DNA of 64,000 nt, taken from contig NZ_CDCA01000025.1 of NCBI RefSeq assembly GCF_000820185.1, forward strand, positions 124,001 through 188,000, given 5' to 3'. Both the position numbers and the translations under genes were made by a program. The notes below the pieces were generated by a model that worked only from the letters and a program-made list of their open reading frames with translations, had not been told where the DNA came from and did no database searches. This document shows positions 1 to 9,331 of this stretch, one piece after another (the first letter of the stretch is position 1; every line of letters starts with the position of its first letter). This DNA comes from Aeromonas tecta (GTDB lineage: Bacteria > Pseudomonadota > Gammaproteobacteria > Enterobacterales > Aeromonadaceae).

Positions 1-990
1 TTCAAGATCTTCAAGATCCCGCTCAACAAGTGGACTGTGCCTACCGCCGTACTCGGTGGCGTCTTCATCATTGGGGCACTCATCACCCTGATGAACTACA
101 ACCACCCCTATTCAGAGCTGGCACGTAACTACTACGTCTCCACTCCCATAGTGCCGCTGGTCAAGGGTCGCGTCACCGAGGTGCCGGTCAAACCCAACCA
201 GCTAGTCAAGAAGGGCGACGTGCTGTTCCGCCTCGATGCGGTGCCCTTCCAGGAGAAAGTCGCCAGCCTGACCGCGCGGCTCGCCTCCAACAAGGATTTC
301 CTGACATCCCTCAATGCCAGACTGCGCTCCGCCAGTCTGGACCGGGATCGCGCCCTGGAGCTGGTGCGACGTGGCATCGGCAAGCAACGTGATCTCGACG
401 TCACCCAGGCCAACGTGGACGACATCGTCGCCCAGACCGATCAACAGAAGGCCGCGCTGGATGACATCAACGCCCAGCTCAACATCGCCAAGTACGAGCT
501 GGAGCAGACCGTTGTCTATGCCCCAAGCGATGGTCACATCGTGCAGCTGGCACTGCGCCCAGGCATGATTGCGGCGCCCTTCATGTATCGCCCGGTGATG
601 ACCTTCATCCATGAAGATGCCAACTCCTACGTCGGCTGGTTCTGGCAAAACAGCATGCAGCGCCTGAAAGCCGGTGATGAGGCCGAGGTGGTGCTTGACG
701 GTATCCCAGGTCGGATCTTCAAGGCCAAGGTGCAGTCGGTGATCCCCGCCATGGCGCCGGGTAACATCCAGGCTCAAGCCGGTCTCATCGATCAGAGCAC
801 GGCTCAGTTGCCGGGTCGCCTGCCTATCGTGCTCGAGATAACCGACCCCGAATGGGCAAAGTATCAGGTGATTGCGGGCTCAAGCGGTCAGGCCGCCATC
901 TACACCGAACATGTCCACCACGTGGCCATCATGCGTAAGATCCTGATGCGCATGGGTAGCTGGCTCAACTACCTGTTCCCCTTCCACTAA
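1..990 (+). CDS. yibH: HlyD-family inner-membrane secretion/adaptor protein, YibH-like (5' end outside window)
   Basis: The reading frame is open from base 1, so the start codon lies upstream; the GTG at 37 is internal to the gene. One membrane segment is visible just after the window edge (VLGGVFIIGALITLM), followed by the motif NYNHPYSELA, a lipoyl-like half-motif (VPVKPNQLVKKGDVLFRLD), a coiled-coil hairpin (about residues 75-150 of the visible part), the returning lipoyl half (VVYAPSDGHIVQLALRPG) and a beta-barrel domain. The C-terminal MRKILMRMGSWLNYL is close to my memory of E. coli YibH. Such proteins are periplasmic adaptors anchored in the inner membrane and usually pair with a small membrane partner (YibI/YiaW-type), which would lie upstream outside the window. 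The transported substrate is unknown. Confidence 0.85.
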   Translation, partial: FKIFKIPLNKWTVPTAVLGGVFIIGALITLMNYNHPYSELARNYYVSTPIVPLVKGRVTEVPVKPNQLVKKGDVLFRLDAVPFQEKVASLTARLASNKDFLTSLNARLRSASLDRDRALELVRRGIGKQRDLDVTQANVDDIVAQTDQQKAALDDINAQLNIAKYELEQTVVYAPSDGHIVQLALRPGMIAAPFMYRPVMTFIHEDANSYVGWFWQNSMQRLKAGDEAEVVLDGIPGRIFKAKVQSVIPAMAPGNIQAQAGLIDQSTAQLPGRLPIVLEITDPEWAKYQVIAGSSGQAAIYTEHVHHVAIMRKILMRMGSWLNYLFPFH

Positions 991-1010
991 GATACGCATT
1001 TATCCAGTCA

Positions 1011-1040
1011 ACGGGTCGGCATCTGCCGGCCCGTTTTATT
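1011..1040 (+). terminator. Rho-independent terminator after the yibH-like gene
   Basis: A 10-bp stem (ACGGGTCGGC / GCCGGCCCGT, with one G-U pair) and 4-nt loop are followed by TTTTATTT, 20 nt after the stop codon. Confidence 0.8.
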
Positions 1041-1120
1041 TGCAGGCAAGACCCGCCTCCTGAATTTTGCCGCTCCCGCACTCTTGATCCCGTCACGCTG
1101 CATTTTGCCGGCAAGATCCC

Positions 1121-1126
1121 TATAAT
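1121..1126 (+). promoter_or_regulatory. Candidate -10 element for radD
   Basis: A perfect TATAAT lies 30 nt before the radD start codon. No convincing -35 hexamer sits 16-18 bp upstream (CTGCAT is the best), so the call rests on the -10 alone. Confidence 0.35.
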
Positions 1127-1155
1127 AGCGCCATCTTGCACCAGTCAGTCTCCCC

Positions 1156-2916
1156 ATGTTCGTTCTCAGACCCTATCAGACAGACGCCGTCAACGCCGTC
1201 ATCCAACACTTTCGCCAACGCCCGGATCCCGCCGTGGTGGTGCTGCCGACCGGCGCCGGCAAGAGCCTGGTCATCGCCGAGCTGGCCCGCAAGGCCCGTG
1301 GCCGGGTGCTGGTGCTAGCCCACGTCAAGGAGCTGGTGGAGCAGAACCACGCCAAGTACGAGGCTTGGGGGCTCAAGGCCGACATCTTCGCCGCCGGACT
1401 GGATCGCAAGGAGGCTTCGGCGCAGGTGGTGTTCGGCTCGGTACAATCGGTGGCCCGCAATTTGGCGGCCTTCGATGGCGCCTTCTCCCTGCTCATCATC
1501 GACGAGTGCCATCGCGTCTCCCTTGAAGATGACAGCCAGTACCATCAGGTGATCGACCATCTCAAGGCCGGCAACCCGGCCCTCAAGATCCTCGGTCTCA
1601 CCGCTACCCCGTATCGGCTGGGCCTCGGCTGGATTTACCGCCGTCACTACCACGGCATGGTGAAGAGCCACGGTGAGCGGCTGTTCGGCGACTGCGTGTT
1701 CGAGCTGCCTCTGCGCTTCATGGTGAAAAATGGCTACCTGACGCCGCCGCGCCTGGTCGATGCCCCCATAGTCCACTACGACTTCAGCAAACTCGTTCCC
1801 CGCGAGAACGGTCTGTTCAGCGAGGCGGATCTCAATGGCGAGCTCAAGCGCCAACAGCGCGTCACTCCCCATATCCTGAGCCAGGTGCTGGAGTATGCCC
1901 GCGAGCGGCAAGGGGTGATGATCTTCGCCGCCACCGTCGAGCACGCCCGGGAAATTCACGGCCTGCTGGGGAGCAAGGGGGAGAAAGCGGCGCTGATCAC
2001 CGGCGAGACCCCGGGGCCGGAGCGCGACGCCCTGATCCAGGCCTTCAAGGGGCGGGAGCTCAAGTTCCTGGTCAACGTAGCAGTGCTCACCACCGGCTTC
2101 GATGCTCCCCACGTCGATCTCATCGTGATGCTGCGCCCCACCGAATCTGTCTCTCTCTATCAGCAGATCGTCGGCCGTGGCCTGCGCCTCTCGCCGGGCA
2201 AGACCGATTGCCTGGTGCTCGACTATGCGGGCAACAACTTCAACCTGTTTGCCCCCGAGGTCGGTGAACCCAGGCCCCACGCCGGCACCGAGCCGGTGCA
2301 GGTGCCCTGCCCCGCCTGCGGCTTTGCCAACACCTTCTGGGGCAAGACAGATGAAGATGGCAAGGTGATCGAACACTATGGCCGCCGCTGTCAGGGGTTG
2401 TTTGAAGATGACGAAGGCAACCGCGAGGAGTGCGACTACCGCTTTCGCGCCAAGATCTGTCCCGCCTGTGGGGGCGAGAACGACATCGCCGCCCGCCGTT
2501 GTCTGCACTGTGAGCAACTGCTGGTGGATCCGGATGACAAGCTCAAAGAAGCCCTCAATCTCAAGGATTGCATGGTGATCCGCTGCGCCGGCCTGACCCT
2601 CGCCAGCGGCCGTGGCAAACAGGGAGAACGGCTGGAGGTGACCTACCACGACGAGGACGGTCTGACCCTGGTGGAATACTTCGGCTTTCACTCGAGCGGT
2701 GCGCGGCGCTTGTTTCAACAACGCTTTGTGCGTCATCATTGGCCCGCCCCGGGCCTTGAGCCCGAATTCACCACCCTGGAGAGCGTACTGGCCGAAGGCC
2801 CCAAGTTCCGCCACCCGGACTTTGTCATCGCCCGCAAATCCGGGAGCTTCTGGCAGGTGAAGGAGAAAATTTTTGACTATCAGGGTCGTTATCGCACAGC
2901 CGAAACACTCGACTGA
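1156..2916 (+). CDS. radD: RadD (YejH) superfamily 2 DNA-repair helicase-like ATPase
   Basis: This 586-residue protein has the same length as E. coli RadD/YejH and matches it throughout as I remember it. Superfamily 2 motifs are in order: Q-motif region LRPYQTDAV, Walker A TGAGKS (about residues 32-37), DECH box (116-119), TAT motif III (149-151), and motif [16 protein letters not shown]. The C-terminal half carries cysteine clusters ([12 protein letters not shown], then CPACG...CLHC) that look like zinc-binding sites. In E. coli RadD takes part in post-replication and recombination repair and interacts with SSB. It is transcribed alone: a terminator precedes it and dacB follows after 84 bp. 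Confidence 0.95.
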   Translation: MFVLRPYQTDAVNAVIQHFRQRPDPAVVVLPTGAGKSLVIAELARKARGRVLVLAHVKELVEQNHAKYEAWGLKADIFAAGLDRKEASAQVVFGSVQSVARNLAAFDGAFSLLIIDECHRVSLEDDSQYHQVIDHLKAGNPALKILGLTATPYRLGLGWIYRRHYHGMVKSHGERLFGDCVFELPLRFMVKNGYLTPPRLVDAPIVHYDFSKLVPRENGLFSEADLNGELKRQQRVTPHILSQVLEYARERQGVMIFAATVEHAREIHGLLGSKGEKAALITGETPGPERDALIQAFKGRELKFLVNVAVLTTGFDAPHVDLIVMLRPTESVSLYQQIVGRGLRLSPGKTDCLVLDYAGNNFNLFAPEVGEPRPHAGTEPVQVPCPACGFANTFWGKTDEDGKVIEHYGRRCQGLFEDDEGNREECDYRFRAKICPACGGENDIAARRCLHCEQLLVDPDDKLKEALNLKDCMVIRCAGLTLASGRGKQGERLEVTYHDEDGLTLVEYFGFHSSGARRLFQQRFVRHHWPAPGLEPEFTTLESVLAEGPKFRHPDFVIARKSGSFWQVKEKIFDYQGRYRTAETLD

Positions 2917-3000
2917 CGGCACCCTGGTAGATGAATACACCCATTTTGAGTACCAAGGTTGGCAGACCCTGTCGGCCTTTTCGTCACGTTAGAGGATCTT

Positions 3001-4446
3001 ATGCAGCGGCTGTTGATTGGTTTTTGTGCTCTTTTTCCCACCCTGTTTGCTATCGGGGCCCATGCCGCTCCGCTGATCCCGCCCAAGGGAGGCCAGTATG
3101 CCGTCATCGTACAGGGCAGCGGCGGGGTGGAATTCGCTAGCCACGCCGATGACATGATAGCGCCCGCCTCCACCATGAAGGTGCTCACCGCGCTGGCCGC
3201 CCGGCTCGAACTCGGCGCCGATTTTCGCTTCGCCACCGACGTGCAGGCCCAGCCCGGCGCCAAGCAGGGGGATGCCATCAATGGCGATCTCTGGATCAAC
3301 TTCGTCGGCGATCCCACCCTGTCGCGGATGGACTTGGTCGCTCTGTTCAAGCAGCTCGGCGTGACCCGCATCAAGGGCAATGTCTACGTCAATACCGGCG
3401 CCTACAACGGCTACGAGCGCGGTAACGGCTGGTCATGGGGGGATCAGACCCTCTGCTTCGCGGCCCCGGTCTCCTCGGTCATCATCGACAAGAACTGCGC
3501 CTATGGCACCGTCACCGCCACCCAGATTGGCAAACCGGCGGTGGGCAATGTGGCCACCGGCGTGCCCATTGGCATCGGCGCCGACAACGTGGAGGTGATG
3601 AGCTATGGCGACATGGCGCGCCAGTTCTGCGCTCTGGAAGTGGACATGGCCAAGGGTAACTTCTATGAGCTCAAGGGCTGCATCACCCCGAACAAGGAGC
3701 CACAAGGGCTGCGATTCGCCATCCACGACGTGGAAGCCTGGGGCTGGGACAACATCCGCTGGGCCATGAACCGCGCCGGCATCAGCCACGATGGCCTGCT
3801 GCGGGTCACTCACAAGGCACCGGTTGGCGCACAGACCCTGGCGACGCACTACTCCGTCTCCCTGCCGGTCATGCTCTCCAAGATGCTGAAAAAATCCGAC
3901 AACCTCTACGCCGACACCTTCCTCAAAACCGTCGGCCGCCACTACTACGACAAGCCGGGCAGCTATCGCAGCGGCACCATGGCGGTGCGCGCCATCCTGA
4001 CTAAGAACGGCATCGATCTGGGCAACGCCACCCTGGCCGACGGCTCGGGTCTCTCCGCCCACAACCTCATCAGCGCCCGCCAGATGCTGTCGGTGCTGAC
4101 CTTCATCCAGAAAAATGACGCCCAGCTCGACTTCATCAAGCTGCTGCCAAGCTCCCAGGTGGACGGCACCCTGGCCTGGCGCCGCAGTGTCACCGCTCCC
4201 ATGATGAAGAACAAGGTACACGCCAAGACCGGCACCATCACCGGTACCTCCAACCTGGCGGGCTTCATCGACACCGCCGGTGGCCAGCGCAAGGCCTTCG
4301 TGATGTTCCAGCGCGGCCTGTCGCAGGACCCGGCCACTCACGAGCGCTACCGCGCCAGCAAAGCCCCCTGGCCCTGGACTGTGTTCGAGAAGGGCGTGCT
4401 GGAGAGCATCTATCAGCAGCAGCCGATCCAGATCGCCGAGCAATAA
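3001..4446 (+). CDS. dacB: D-alanyl-D-alanine carboxypeptidase/endopeptidase, PBP4 type
   Basis: Class C low-molecular-weight penicillin-binding protein of the periplasm that trims pentapeptides and cleaves peptidoglycan cross-links. I chose the ATG at 3001 (481 residues) over an upstream in-frame ATG at 2959. It gives a clean signal peptide (MQRLLIGFCALFPTLFAIGAHAA) and is preceded by AGAGGA. Catalytic motifs are complete: S57-T-M-K60, S299-D-N301 and K409-T-G411 (HAKTGTITGTSNLAGF). A large insert between the first and second motifs is typical of PBP4. It is probably a single-gene transcription unit. The hairpin CCGCCTTGCCCGCAAGGCGG after the stop lacks a T-run. Confidence 0.93.
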   Translation: MQRLLIGFCALFPTLFAIGAHAAPLIPPKGGQYAVIVQGSGGVEFASHADDMIAPASTMKVLTALAARLELGADFRFATDVQAQPGAKQGDAINGDLWINFVGDPTLSRMDLVALFKQLGVTRIKGNVYVNTGAYNGYERGNGWSWGDQTLCFAAPVSSVIIDKNCAYGTVTATQIGKPAVGNVATGVPIGIGADNVEVMSYGDMARQFCALEVDMAKGNFYELKGCITPNKEPQGLRFAIHDVEAWGWDNIRWAMNRAGISHDGLLRVTHKAPVGAQTLATHYSVSLPVMLSKMLKKSDNLYADTFLKTVGRHYYDKPGSYRSGTMAVRAILTKNGIDLGNATLADGSGLSAHNLISARQMLSVLTFIQKNDAQLDFIKLLPSSQVDGTLAWRRSVTAPMMKNKVHAKTGTITGTSNLAGFIDTAGGQRKAFVMFQRGLSQDPATHERYRASKAPWPWTVFEKGVLESIYQQQPIQIAEQ

Positions 4447-4636
4447 AGACTGGGAACCGCCTTGCCCGCAAGGCGGTACTCACCTGTCGTCATGGCGCCC
4501 AAACTCCGAGTTATTTTCCGCTCTGTATCGAAGACGATGTTGAGCGATAGCGACAATTTCCACTTTGACTAGCCCCGTGGCGAGGCTATGCTGTGGCCAG
4601 CCTGATCCCATTGGCCTCATTTGACGGAGATAAACG

Positions 4637-4894
4637 ATGTTTGTAGAAATTTTTGGTCGTCCCGGTTGCCCCTATTGCGTGCGTGCCAAGCAGATCGCCG
4701 AGCAACTGACCGAGGAGCGCGATGACTTCGAGTTCCGCTACGTGGACATTCACGCCGAGGGTCTGACCAAGGACGATCTGGCCGCCAAGGCGGGCAAACC
4801 GGTCACCACGGTACCGCAGATCTTCCTGGACGAGCAGCACATCGGTGGCTGCACCGACTTCGAAGCCTATGCCAAGGCCAATCTGGGTCTCTGA
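4637..4894 (+). CDS. grxA: Glutaredoxin 1 (GrxA)
   Basis: Cytoplasmic dithiol glutaredoxin of 85 residues, the usual GrxA length. The active site C11-P-Y-C14 sits in the GRPGCPYCVRAK context. TVPQIFLDEQHIGG supplies the cis-proline and the glutathione-binding loop. It reduces ribonucleotide reductase and mixed disulfides using glutathione. The start is preceded by GACGGAGATAAACG, a good ribosome-binding site. It is a single gene closed by a strong terminator 20 nt downstream. In E. coli grxA responds to OxyR; I did not identify an OxyR site here. Confidence 0.95.
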   Translation: MFVEIFGRPGCPYCVRAKQIAEQLTEERDDFEFRYVDIHAEGLTKDDLAAKAGKPVTTVPQIFLDEQHIGGCTDFEAYAKANLGL

Positions 4895-4914
4895 TCCCGA
4901 TACGCATTGCAGAC

Positions 4915-4942
4915 AAAAAAGGCGCCTGATGGCGCCTTTTTT
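4915..4942. terminator. Bidirectional rho-independent terminator between grxA and the DUF1653 gene
   Basis: AAAAAAGGCGCC-TGAT-GGCGCCTTTTTT is a perfect 12-bp inverted repeat with A/T tails on both sides, placed between two converging genes. Confidence 0.92.
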
Positions 4943-4965
4943 CATGGTAATAACCGCAGCGACCT

Positions 4966-5178
4966 TCAGTCTGCCAGCGGCGTGAAGCGGCTCACCACGG
5001 TTCCTTGATGCTCAATCCACTCCATGAACATGGCCACAGGGCGCGCGTAGACGGCGCCATCCTGCTCGGACTGATAGATGACCAGCTGCTCCTGGGTTTC
5101 GGTGTGCAGGGCCAGGGTGAGTACTCGATAATGGCCCCCCTTGAAGTGGCGATAACGGCCGGATGCAGGTGCATGCAT
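4966..5178 (-). CDS. DUF1653 domain protein
   Basis: This 70-residue protein consists of little more than a DUF1653 domain: YRHFKGGHYRVLTLALHTET, then a short strand and ARPVAMFMEWIEHQG. The family is widespread and its biochemical role is unknown. No signal peptide or membrane segment is visible. The ATG at 5178 has GAGG about 9 nt upstream. It converges with grxA on a shared terminator. Confidence 0.85.
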   Translation of the reverse strand: MHAPASGRYRHFKGGHYRVLTLALHTETQEQLVIYQSEQDGAVYARPVAMFMEWIEHQGTVVSRFTPLAD

Positions 5179-5536
5179 GATGAAGCCTCGATGAGATGAT
5201 GAACACGCGCCGGCCAGCGGCAGACTCGGTGCGAAATGAGGGGTTGGAGATCAGTTTTTAGTCCAGCCAATCGTGCCAGATGACGGGAATATTTCAATAC
5301 ACTCCTGCGGCTTTATGGAATCACCCCTCATCTTTCACTGGTTTCTTGCGATACTGGCAAACGATCCTGCTGAATTTAACAGATTAGCAACCCTGTTTTA
5401 GGGGTTAATATCAGCAATTTATTCCATAAATAAGATTGTTCTAGCATTCAATTCTGTGAAGAATAGGGGTAGAAAAATTTGATACTAAAAAACGCTTTCT
5501 GCCAACGCGCCCCCAGGGGAAGGAATCACGCTCACC
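5179..5536. other. AT-rich intergenic region upstream of alaA and of the DUF1653 gene
   Basis: 358 bp between divergent genes, clearly richer in A+T than its surroundings in 5330-5500. It must hold both promoters, but I could not assign -35/-10 pairs with confidence. The leucine- or alanine-responsive control known for alaA in E. coli would act here. No RNA gene or repeat was recognised. Confidence 0.5.
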
Positions 5537-6751
5537 ATGTTCACTATCGACAAGTCGCACAAGCTCGACGATGTCTGCTATGACATTCGCGGCCCGGTGC
5601 ATAAAGAGGCTCGCCGTCTCGAAGACGAAGGCCACCGCATTATCAAGCTCAATATCGGCAATCTGGCACCGTTTGGATTCGACGCCCCCGAGGAACTCAT
5701 CAAGGATGTGATCCTCAACATGCCCCAGAGCCAGGGCTATTGCGACTCCAAGGGGCTGTTCTCGGCCCGCAAGGCGGTGATGCAGTACTACCAGCAGAAA
5801 GGGATGCGCAAGGTCGATATCGATGACATCTACATCGGTAACGGCGCCAGCGAGCTCATCGTCATGGCCATGCAGGCGCTGCTCAACAACGGCGACGAAA
5901 TGCTGGTGCCCTCCCCCGACTATCCGCTGTGGACCGCTGCCGTCACCCTCTCCGGTGGCCATGCGGTGCATTATCGCTGTGACGAAGGGGCCGACTGGTA
6001 TCCGGATCTGGACGACATCCGCGCCCGCATCACCCCGCGCACCCGCGGCCTGGTGCTGATCAACCCGAACAACCCGACCGGCGCCGTCTACGGCAGCGAA
6101 TTTCAGCTGGAGTTGATCGAGATTGCCCGCCAGCACAACCTCATCATCTTCGCCGACGAGATCTACGACAAGATCCTCTACGACGACATCTCCCACACCA
6201 GCGTCTGCACCCAGTGCGACGACGTCATGGTGGTGACCTTCAACGGCCTCTCCAAGGCCTACCGTGCCTGTGGTTTTCGCCAGGGCTGGATGGTCATCAC
6301 CGGGCCAAAGGGCCGCGCCAAAGGTTATATAGAGGGGCTGGAGATGCTGGCCTCCATGCGGCTGTGCTCCAACGTGCCCATGCAGCACGCCATCCAGGCG
6401 GCGCTCGGTGGCTACCAGAGCATCAACGAGCTGATCCTGCCCGGCGGCCGCTTGCGGCGCCAGCGGGACAAGGCCTGGGAGCTCTTGAACGAGATCCCCG
6501 GGGTCTCCTGCGTCAAGCCCAAGGGGGCGCTCTACATGTTCCCGCGCCTCGACCCCAAGGTGTACGACATCCGCGACGATCAGAAGATGGTGTTCGACTT
6601 GCTGCAGCAGGAAAAACTGCTGCTGGTGCAGGGCACCGGCTTCAACTGGCCGGCGCCGGATCACTTCCGACTGGTGTTCCTGCCAAGGGAAGAGGAGCTG
6701 GAAGACGCCATCGGCCGTCTCGCCCGCTTCTTGAAGGCGTACAAACAGTAG
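5537..6751 (+). CDS. alaA: Glutamate-pyruvate aminotransferase AlaA (YfbQ family)
   Basis: PLP-dependent class I/II aminotransferase making alanine from pyruvate and glutamate in the cytoplasm. Its 404 residues align end to end with E. coli AlaA as I remember it. The PLP lysine is K240 in NGLSKAYRACGFRQGW, the NPNNPTGAVY motif supplies the asparagine, and FADEIYDKILYDD the aspartate and tyrosine. One small difference: the N-terminal substrate region reads LNIGNLAPFGF where I recall a proline in E. coli. It is a single gene, followed by a hairpin and converging with fabV. Confidence 0.94.
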   Translation: MFTIDKSHKLDDVCYDIRGPVHKEARRLEDEGHRIIKLNIGNLAPFGFDAPEELIKDVILNMPQSQGYCDSKGLFSARKAVMQYYQQKGMRKVDIDDIYIGNGASELIVMAMQALLNNGDEMLVPSPDYPLWTAAVTLSGGHAVHYRCDEGADWYPDLDDIRARITPRTRGLVLINPNNPTGAVYGSEFQLELIEIARQHNLIIFADEIYDKILYDDISHTSVCTQCDDVMVVTFNGLSKAYRACGFRQGWMVITGPKGRAKGYIEGLEMLASMRLCSNVPMQHAIQAALGGYQSINELILPGGRLRRQRDKAWELLNEIPGVSCVKPKGALYMFPRLDPKVYDIRDDQKMVFDLLQQEKLLLVQGTGFNWPAPDHFRLVFLPREEELEDAIGRLARFLKAYKQ

Positions 6752-6781
6752 GCAGTAGGCCCGTTTACCGGCTTGAATCCA

Positions 6782-6803
6782 AGAGGCTCCCATGGGAGCC
6801 TCT
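6782..6803 (+). terminator. Hairpin after alaA, possible terminator
   Basis: A 10-bp perfect inverted repeat (AGAGGCTCCC / GGGAGCCTCT) with a 2-nt centre lies 30 nt after the alaA stop. The tail is TCTCATTG rather than a T-run, so termination strength is uncertain. Confidence 0.5.
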
Positions 6804-6854
6804 CTCATTGCTGTCATGAGCCGTCAGCCCATTTCGGTGACGCCCCCCAATAGC

Positions 6855-6887
6855 AGAGGGCCCTGTCTGCAGCAGACAGGGCCCTCT
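6855..6887. terminator. 33-nt perfect palindrome between convergent alaA and fabV
   Basis: Arms AGAGGGCCCTGTCTGC / GCAGACAGGGCCCTCT flank a single central base. The structure lies 24 nt past the fabV stop. The plus-strand tail is CTTTCATC, so a classical T-run is nearly absent, but position and stability suggest a 3'-end structure for one or both transcripts. Confidence 0.6.
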
Positions 6888-6911
6888 TTCATCACAAGCC
6901 GTCAGACGGGA

Positions 6912-8105
6912 TTACAGCTCAATCACGTCGAACTTGACGTCCGGATTCACATCCGCGTCGTAATCCACCTCGTCCAGCCCGAAACCGAACAGGCGCAGGA
7001 ACTCCTGCTTGTAGCCGGTGTAATCGGTGAGCTCGGACAGGTTCTCGGTGGTGATGGACGGCCAGAGATCACGGCAGGTCTGCTGCACGTCGTCACGCAG
7101 TTCCCAGTCATCCATGCGGATGCGCGCCTGCTCGTCCAGCACCAGCGCCTCGCCATAGAGGCGGGTACGCAGCATGCGATCCACCTGCTCCATGCAGCCT
7201 TCGTGGATGCCCTTCTCTTTCATGATCTTGAAGGCCATGGAGATATAGAGCGGCATCACCGGAATGGCGCTGGAGGCCTGGGTCACCACGGATTTCAGCA
7301 CGGCCACGTGAGCGGTACCGCCCTTGGCGGCCAGATCGCCACGGATGGCGGTGGCGGCGCGGTCCAAGTCTTCCTTGGCGCGGCCCAGGGTGCCATGCCA
7401 GTAGATAGGCCAGGTCAGATCGGTACCGATGTAGGAGTAGGCCACCGACTTGGCGCCCTCGGCCAGCACGCCCGCGTCACGCAGGGCCGCCATCCACAGC
7501 TCCCAATCCTGACCACCCATGACGGTGATGGTGTTCGCGATCTCTTCCTCATTCGCCGGCTCGACGGTGGCGGTGATGATCTGATCCTTGTTGGTATCGA
7601 TGGCGGTGGTGGTATAGGTCTCGCCGATCGGCTTCAAGGCGGAGCGCACCACTTCACCGGTATCCGGCATCTTGCGCACCGGCGAGGCCAGGGAGTAGAC
7701 CACCAGATCGATCTGACCCAGATCGGCCTTGATGAGCTCAATCACTTTCGCGCGGCACTCATTGGAGAAGGCATCGCCATTGATGCTCTTGGCGTACAGA
7801 CCGGCCTCTTTGGCGGCCTTGTCGAAGGCGGCGGAGTTGTACCAGCCGGCGGAGCCCGTCTTGGTCTCGGAGCTCGGTTTTTCGAAGAAGACACCTATGG
7901 TGGCAGCGCCGGAGCCAAAGGCGGTGGCAATGCGCGAGGCCAGGCCGTAACCGGTGGAGGCGCCGATCACCAGTACCTTCTTGGGACCATTCTCGATGGT
8001 GCCCTTGGCCTGGGTGTAAGCAATCTGGCGACGAACGTTGGCTTCACAACCGACCGGGTGAGTGGTGGTACAGATAAAGCCGCGAACCTTGGGTTTGATA
8101 ATCAT
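6912..8105 (-). CDS. fabV: Trans-2-enoyl-ACP/CoA reductase FabV (NADH)
   Basis: Final reductase of each fatty-acid elongation cycle. The FabV type is larger than FabI and known for triclosan tolerance. I start it at the ATG at 8105 (397 residues, [20 protein letters not shown]), the conserved family N-terminus. A GTG 15 nt upstream would add five residues. The Rossmann motif [13 protein letters not shown] and the Y-x8-K active site ([11 protein letters not shown]) characteristic of FabV are present. No second enoyl reductase lies nearby, so whether it is the only one cannot be judged here. It is a single gene; no strong Shine-Dalgarno precedes the ATG. Confidence 0.95.
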   Translation of the reverse strand: MIIKPKVRGFICTTTHPVGCEANVRRQIAYTQAKGTIENGPKKVLVIGASTGYGLASRIATAFGSGAATIGVFFEKPSSETKTGSAGWYNSAAFDKAAKEAGLYAKSINGDAFSNECRAKVIELIKADLGQIDLVVYSLASPVRKMPDTGEVVRSALKPIGETYTTTAIDTNKDQIITATVEPANEEEIANTITVMGGQDWELWMAALRDAGVLAEGAKSVAYSYIGTDLTWPIYWHGTLGRAKEDLDRAATAIRGDLAAKGGTAHVAVLKSVVTQASSAIPVMPLYISMAFKIMKEKGIHEGCMEQVDRMLRTRLYGEALVLDEQARIRMDDWELRDDVQQTCRDLWPSITTENLSELTDYTGYKQEFLRLFGFGLDEVDYDADVNPDVKFDVIEL

Positions 8106-8681
8106 AGGGGGTCTCGACACCGTTAAATGAATGAAATCGGGGCATAAGATACCTCATTGTGGCCCGCTATGGTGCTCTGATGTGTTGAACTGCCTGGAAA
8201 ATAGGCAAAATGCCGTCCCCCAAGGTAAACAATGAACCATCCCTTGAGGTAAGACGCCCCCACTCCAATGGGGTTTATCAAGTGCAGCGACCTGGCAACC
8301 ACCCAGTGTGACAACCGTTGAGCAGAGCCCTGGACCGCGATGTCATCAGCGGTACATCAGGCGCAGGCCCGATGATAGCCTCGGCCAGAGAGAAAGCCTT
8401 CAGGCCTATTCATTCGGCCGGTTGGGGTGGCAACCGTGACGGGCCCGATCGGCAGTGAAATATCCAGCATGCTCGATGGCCTGCGTTATTACTGCAGTAT
8501 CGACGGAGCGCTCTGGCAGGGTTGATAATGGATTAAACGTACGCAGGTATAATAGCGATGCTGTTTCGAAAGGCTCCACCACTATTATGTCCATAACGTT
8601 CACAGCTGTGCCTTGGGGAATTAAAACGCCACTGACAAAGAGATGAATATAAATTTCAGCATATAACCCGCGATCAAACTA
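8106..8681. other. Intergenic region upstream of fabV, no recognisable gene
   Basis: About 575 bp. The left part must contain the fabV promoter (minus strand). Short open frames at 8123-8314 and 8406-8603 lack ribosome-binding sites, start at non-ATG codons or have unconvincing composition, so I do not call them. No RNA gene or repeat seen. Confidence 0.45.
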
Positions 8682-8710
8682 TTGACACGACCCCCTCGCG
8701 TGAGTATTTT
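8682..8710 (+). promoter_or_regulatory. Sigma-70 promoter for the 107-residue orphan gene
   Basis: TTGACA (8682-8687), 17-bp spacer, TATTTT (8705-8710). Transcription would start near 8717, giving a leader of about 57 nt before the ATG at 8774. Confidence 0.55.
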
Positions 8711-8773
8711 CGCACCTGCATACTGTTATGCAAGAAGTTAGATGACTGTGACTTGATGTTTTAAGGAGATGAG

Positions 8774-9097
8774 ATGGCAATCATAGACTCAACAACTCAA
8801 GCGTTCCAAGACTTTATTAAAGACGGTGGTTCACTGACATTTACCGTTGATGCCCGTGATATCTCCGTCAGTGATTTCGAAGAGCTTGATAGTATCAAGC
8901 CAATTCTCTGCAGTGGTTTCGAAATCCCCCCTTCCCTTGTTATTCATGATCCGCTGAAGAAAGAGGTAATACATCAATATGGCGACGAGTGGACTAAAGT
9001 AGTGAAGAAAGTATATGGCCGAGGTGGGCGTATTGTTTACCAAAAACAGCCTTCCGGCCAATTCCTTGCTACCTGTAGCATCCCGGCCAACGCCTGA
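8774..9097 (+). CDS. Hypothetical protein, 107 residues, self-contained cassette
   Basis: I do not recognise a family. It has a strong ribosome-binding site (AAGGAG, 5 nt from ATG), a consensus promoter upstream and a perfect terminator downstream. It is therefore almost certainly expressed and transcribed alone. The protein is soluble, with no signal peptide or membrane helix: acidic in the first half (DARDISVSDFEELDS) and basic in the second (KKVYGRGGRIVYQKQ). Codon usage and base composition are richer in A/T than the neighbouring genes, which suggests later acquisition. Flanking genes (fabV, a DUF4124 protein) give no functional hint. Confidence 0.75.
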   Translation: MAIIDSTTQAFQDFIKDGGSLTFTVDARDISVSDFEELDSIKPILCSGFEIPPSLVIHDPLKKEVIHQYGDEWTKVVKKVYGRGGRIVYQKQPSGQFLATCSIPANA

Positions 9098-9124
9098 TAT
9101 ATATTATCTCTGACTATTAAATGG

Positions 9125-9148
9125 AAAACCCCGCCATGGCGGGGTTTT
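9125..9148. terminator. Rho-independent terminator after the orphan gene
   Basis: AAAACCCCGCCA/TGGCGGGGTTTT is a perfect 24-nt palindrome 27 nt after the stop codon, with short A and T tails. Confidence 0.85.
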
Positions 9149-9331
9149 CTGTTATATGAGAGCCCGTTTGAACGGCGACAAACGAGCCTGCAACAGCGGA
9201 CACCTCAATAAACTGTGGCGAGCGGCAAGGAAGTGGCGCGATGAAGAGACTACTGTTTCAAGTACCCGCTGTTGCAGATAACGGCACTACCCCGGTGGTG
9301 CCATGCAGGGATAGGATTCAAGGAGGAGTCT

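Noticed and set aside
1315..2940. 541-codon open frame opposite radD
   Set aside because: Antisense shadow of radD, whose helicase motifs are complete.
8406..8603. 65-codon open frame on the minus strand upstream of the orphan gene
   Set aside because: Starts at GTG without a Shine-Dalgarno site and shows no family features.
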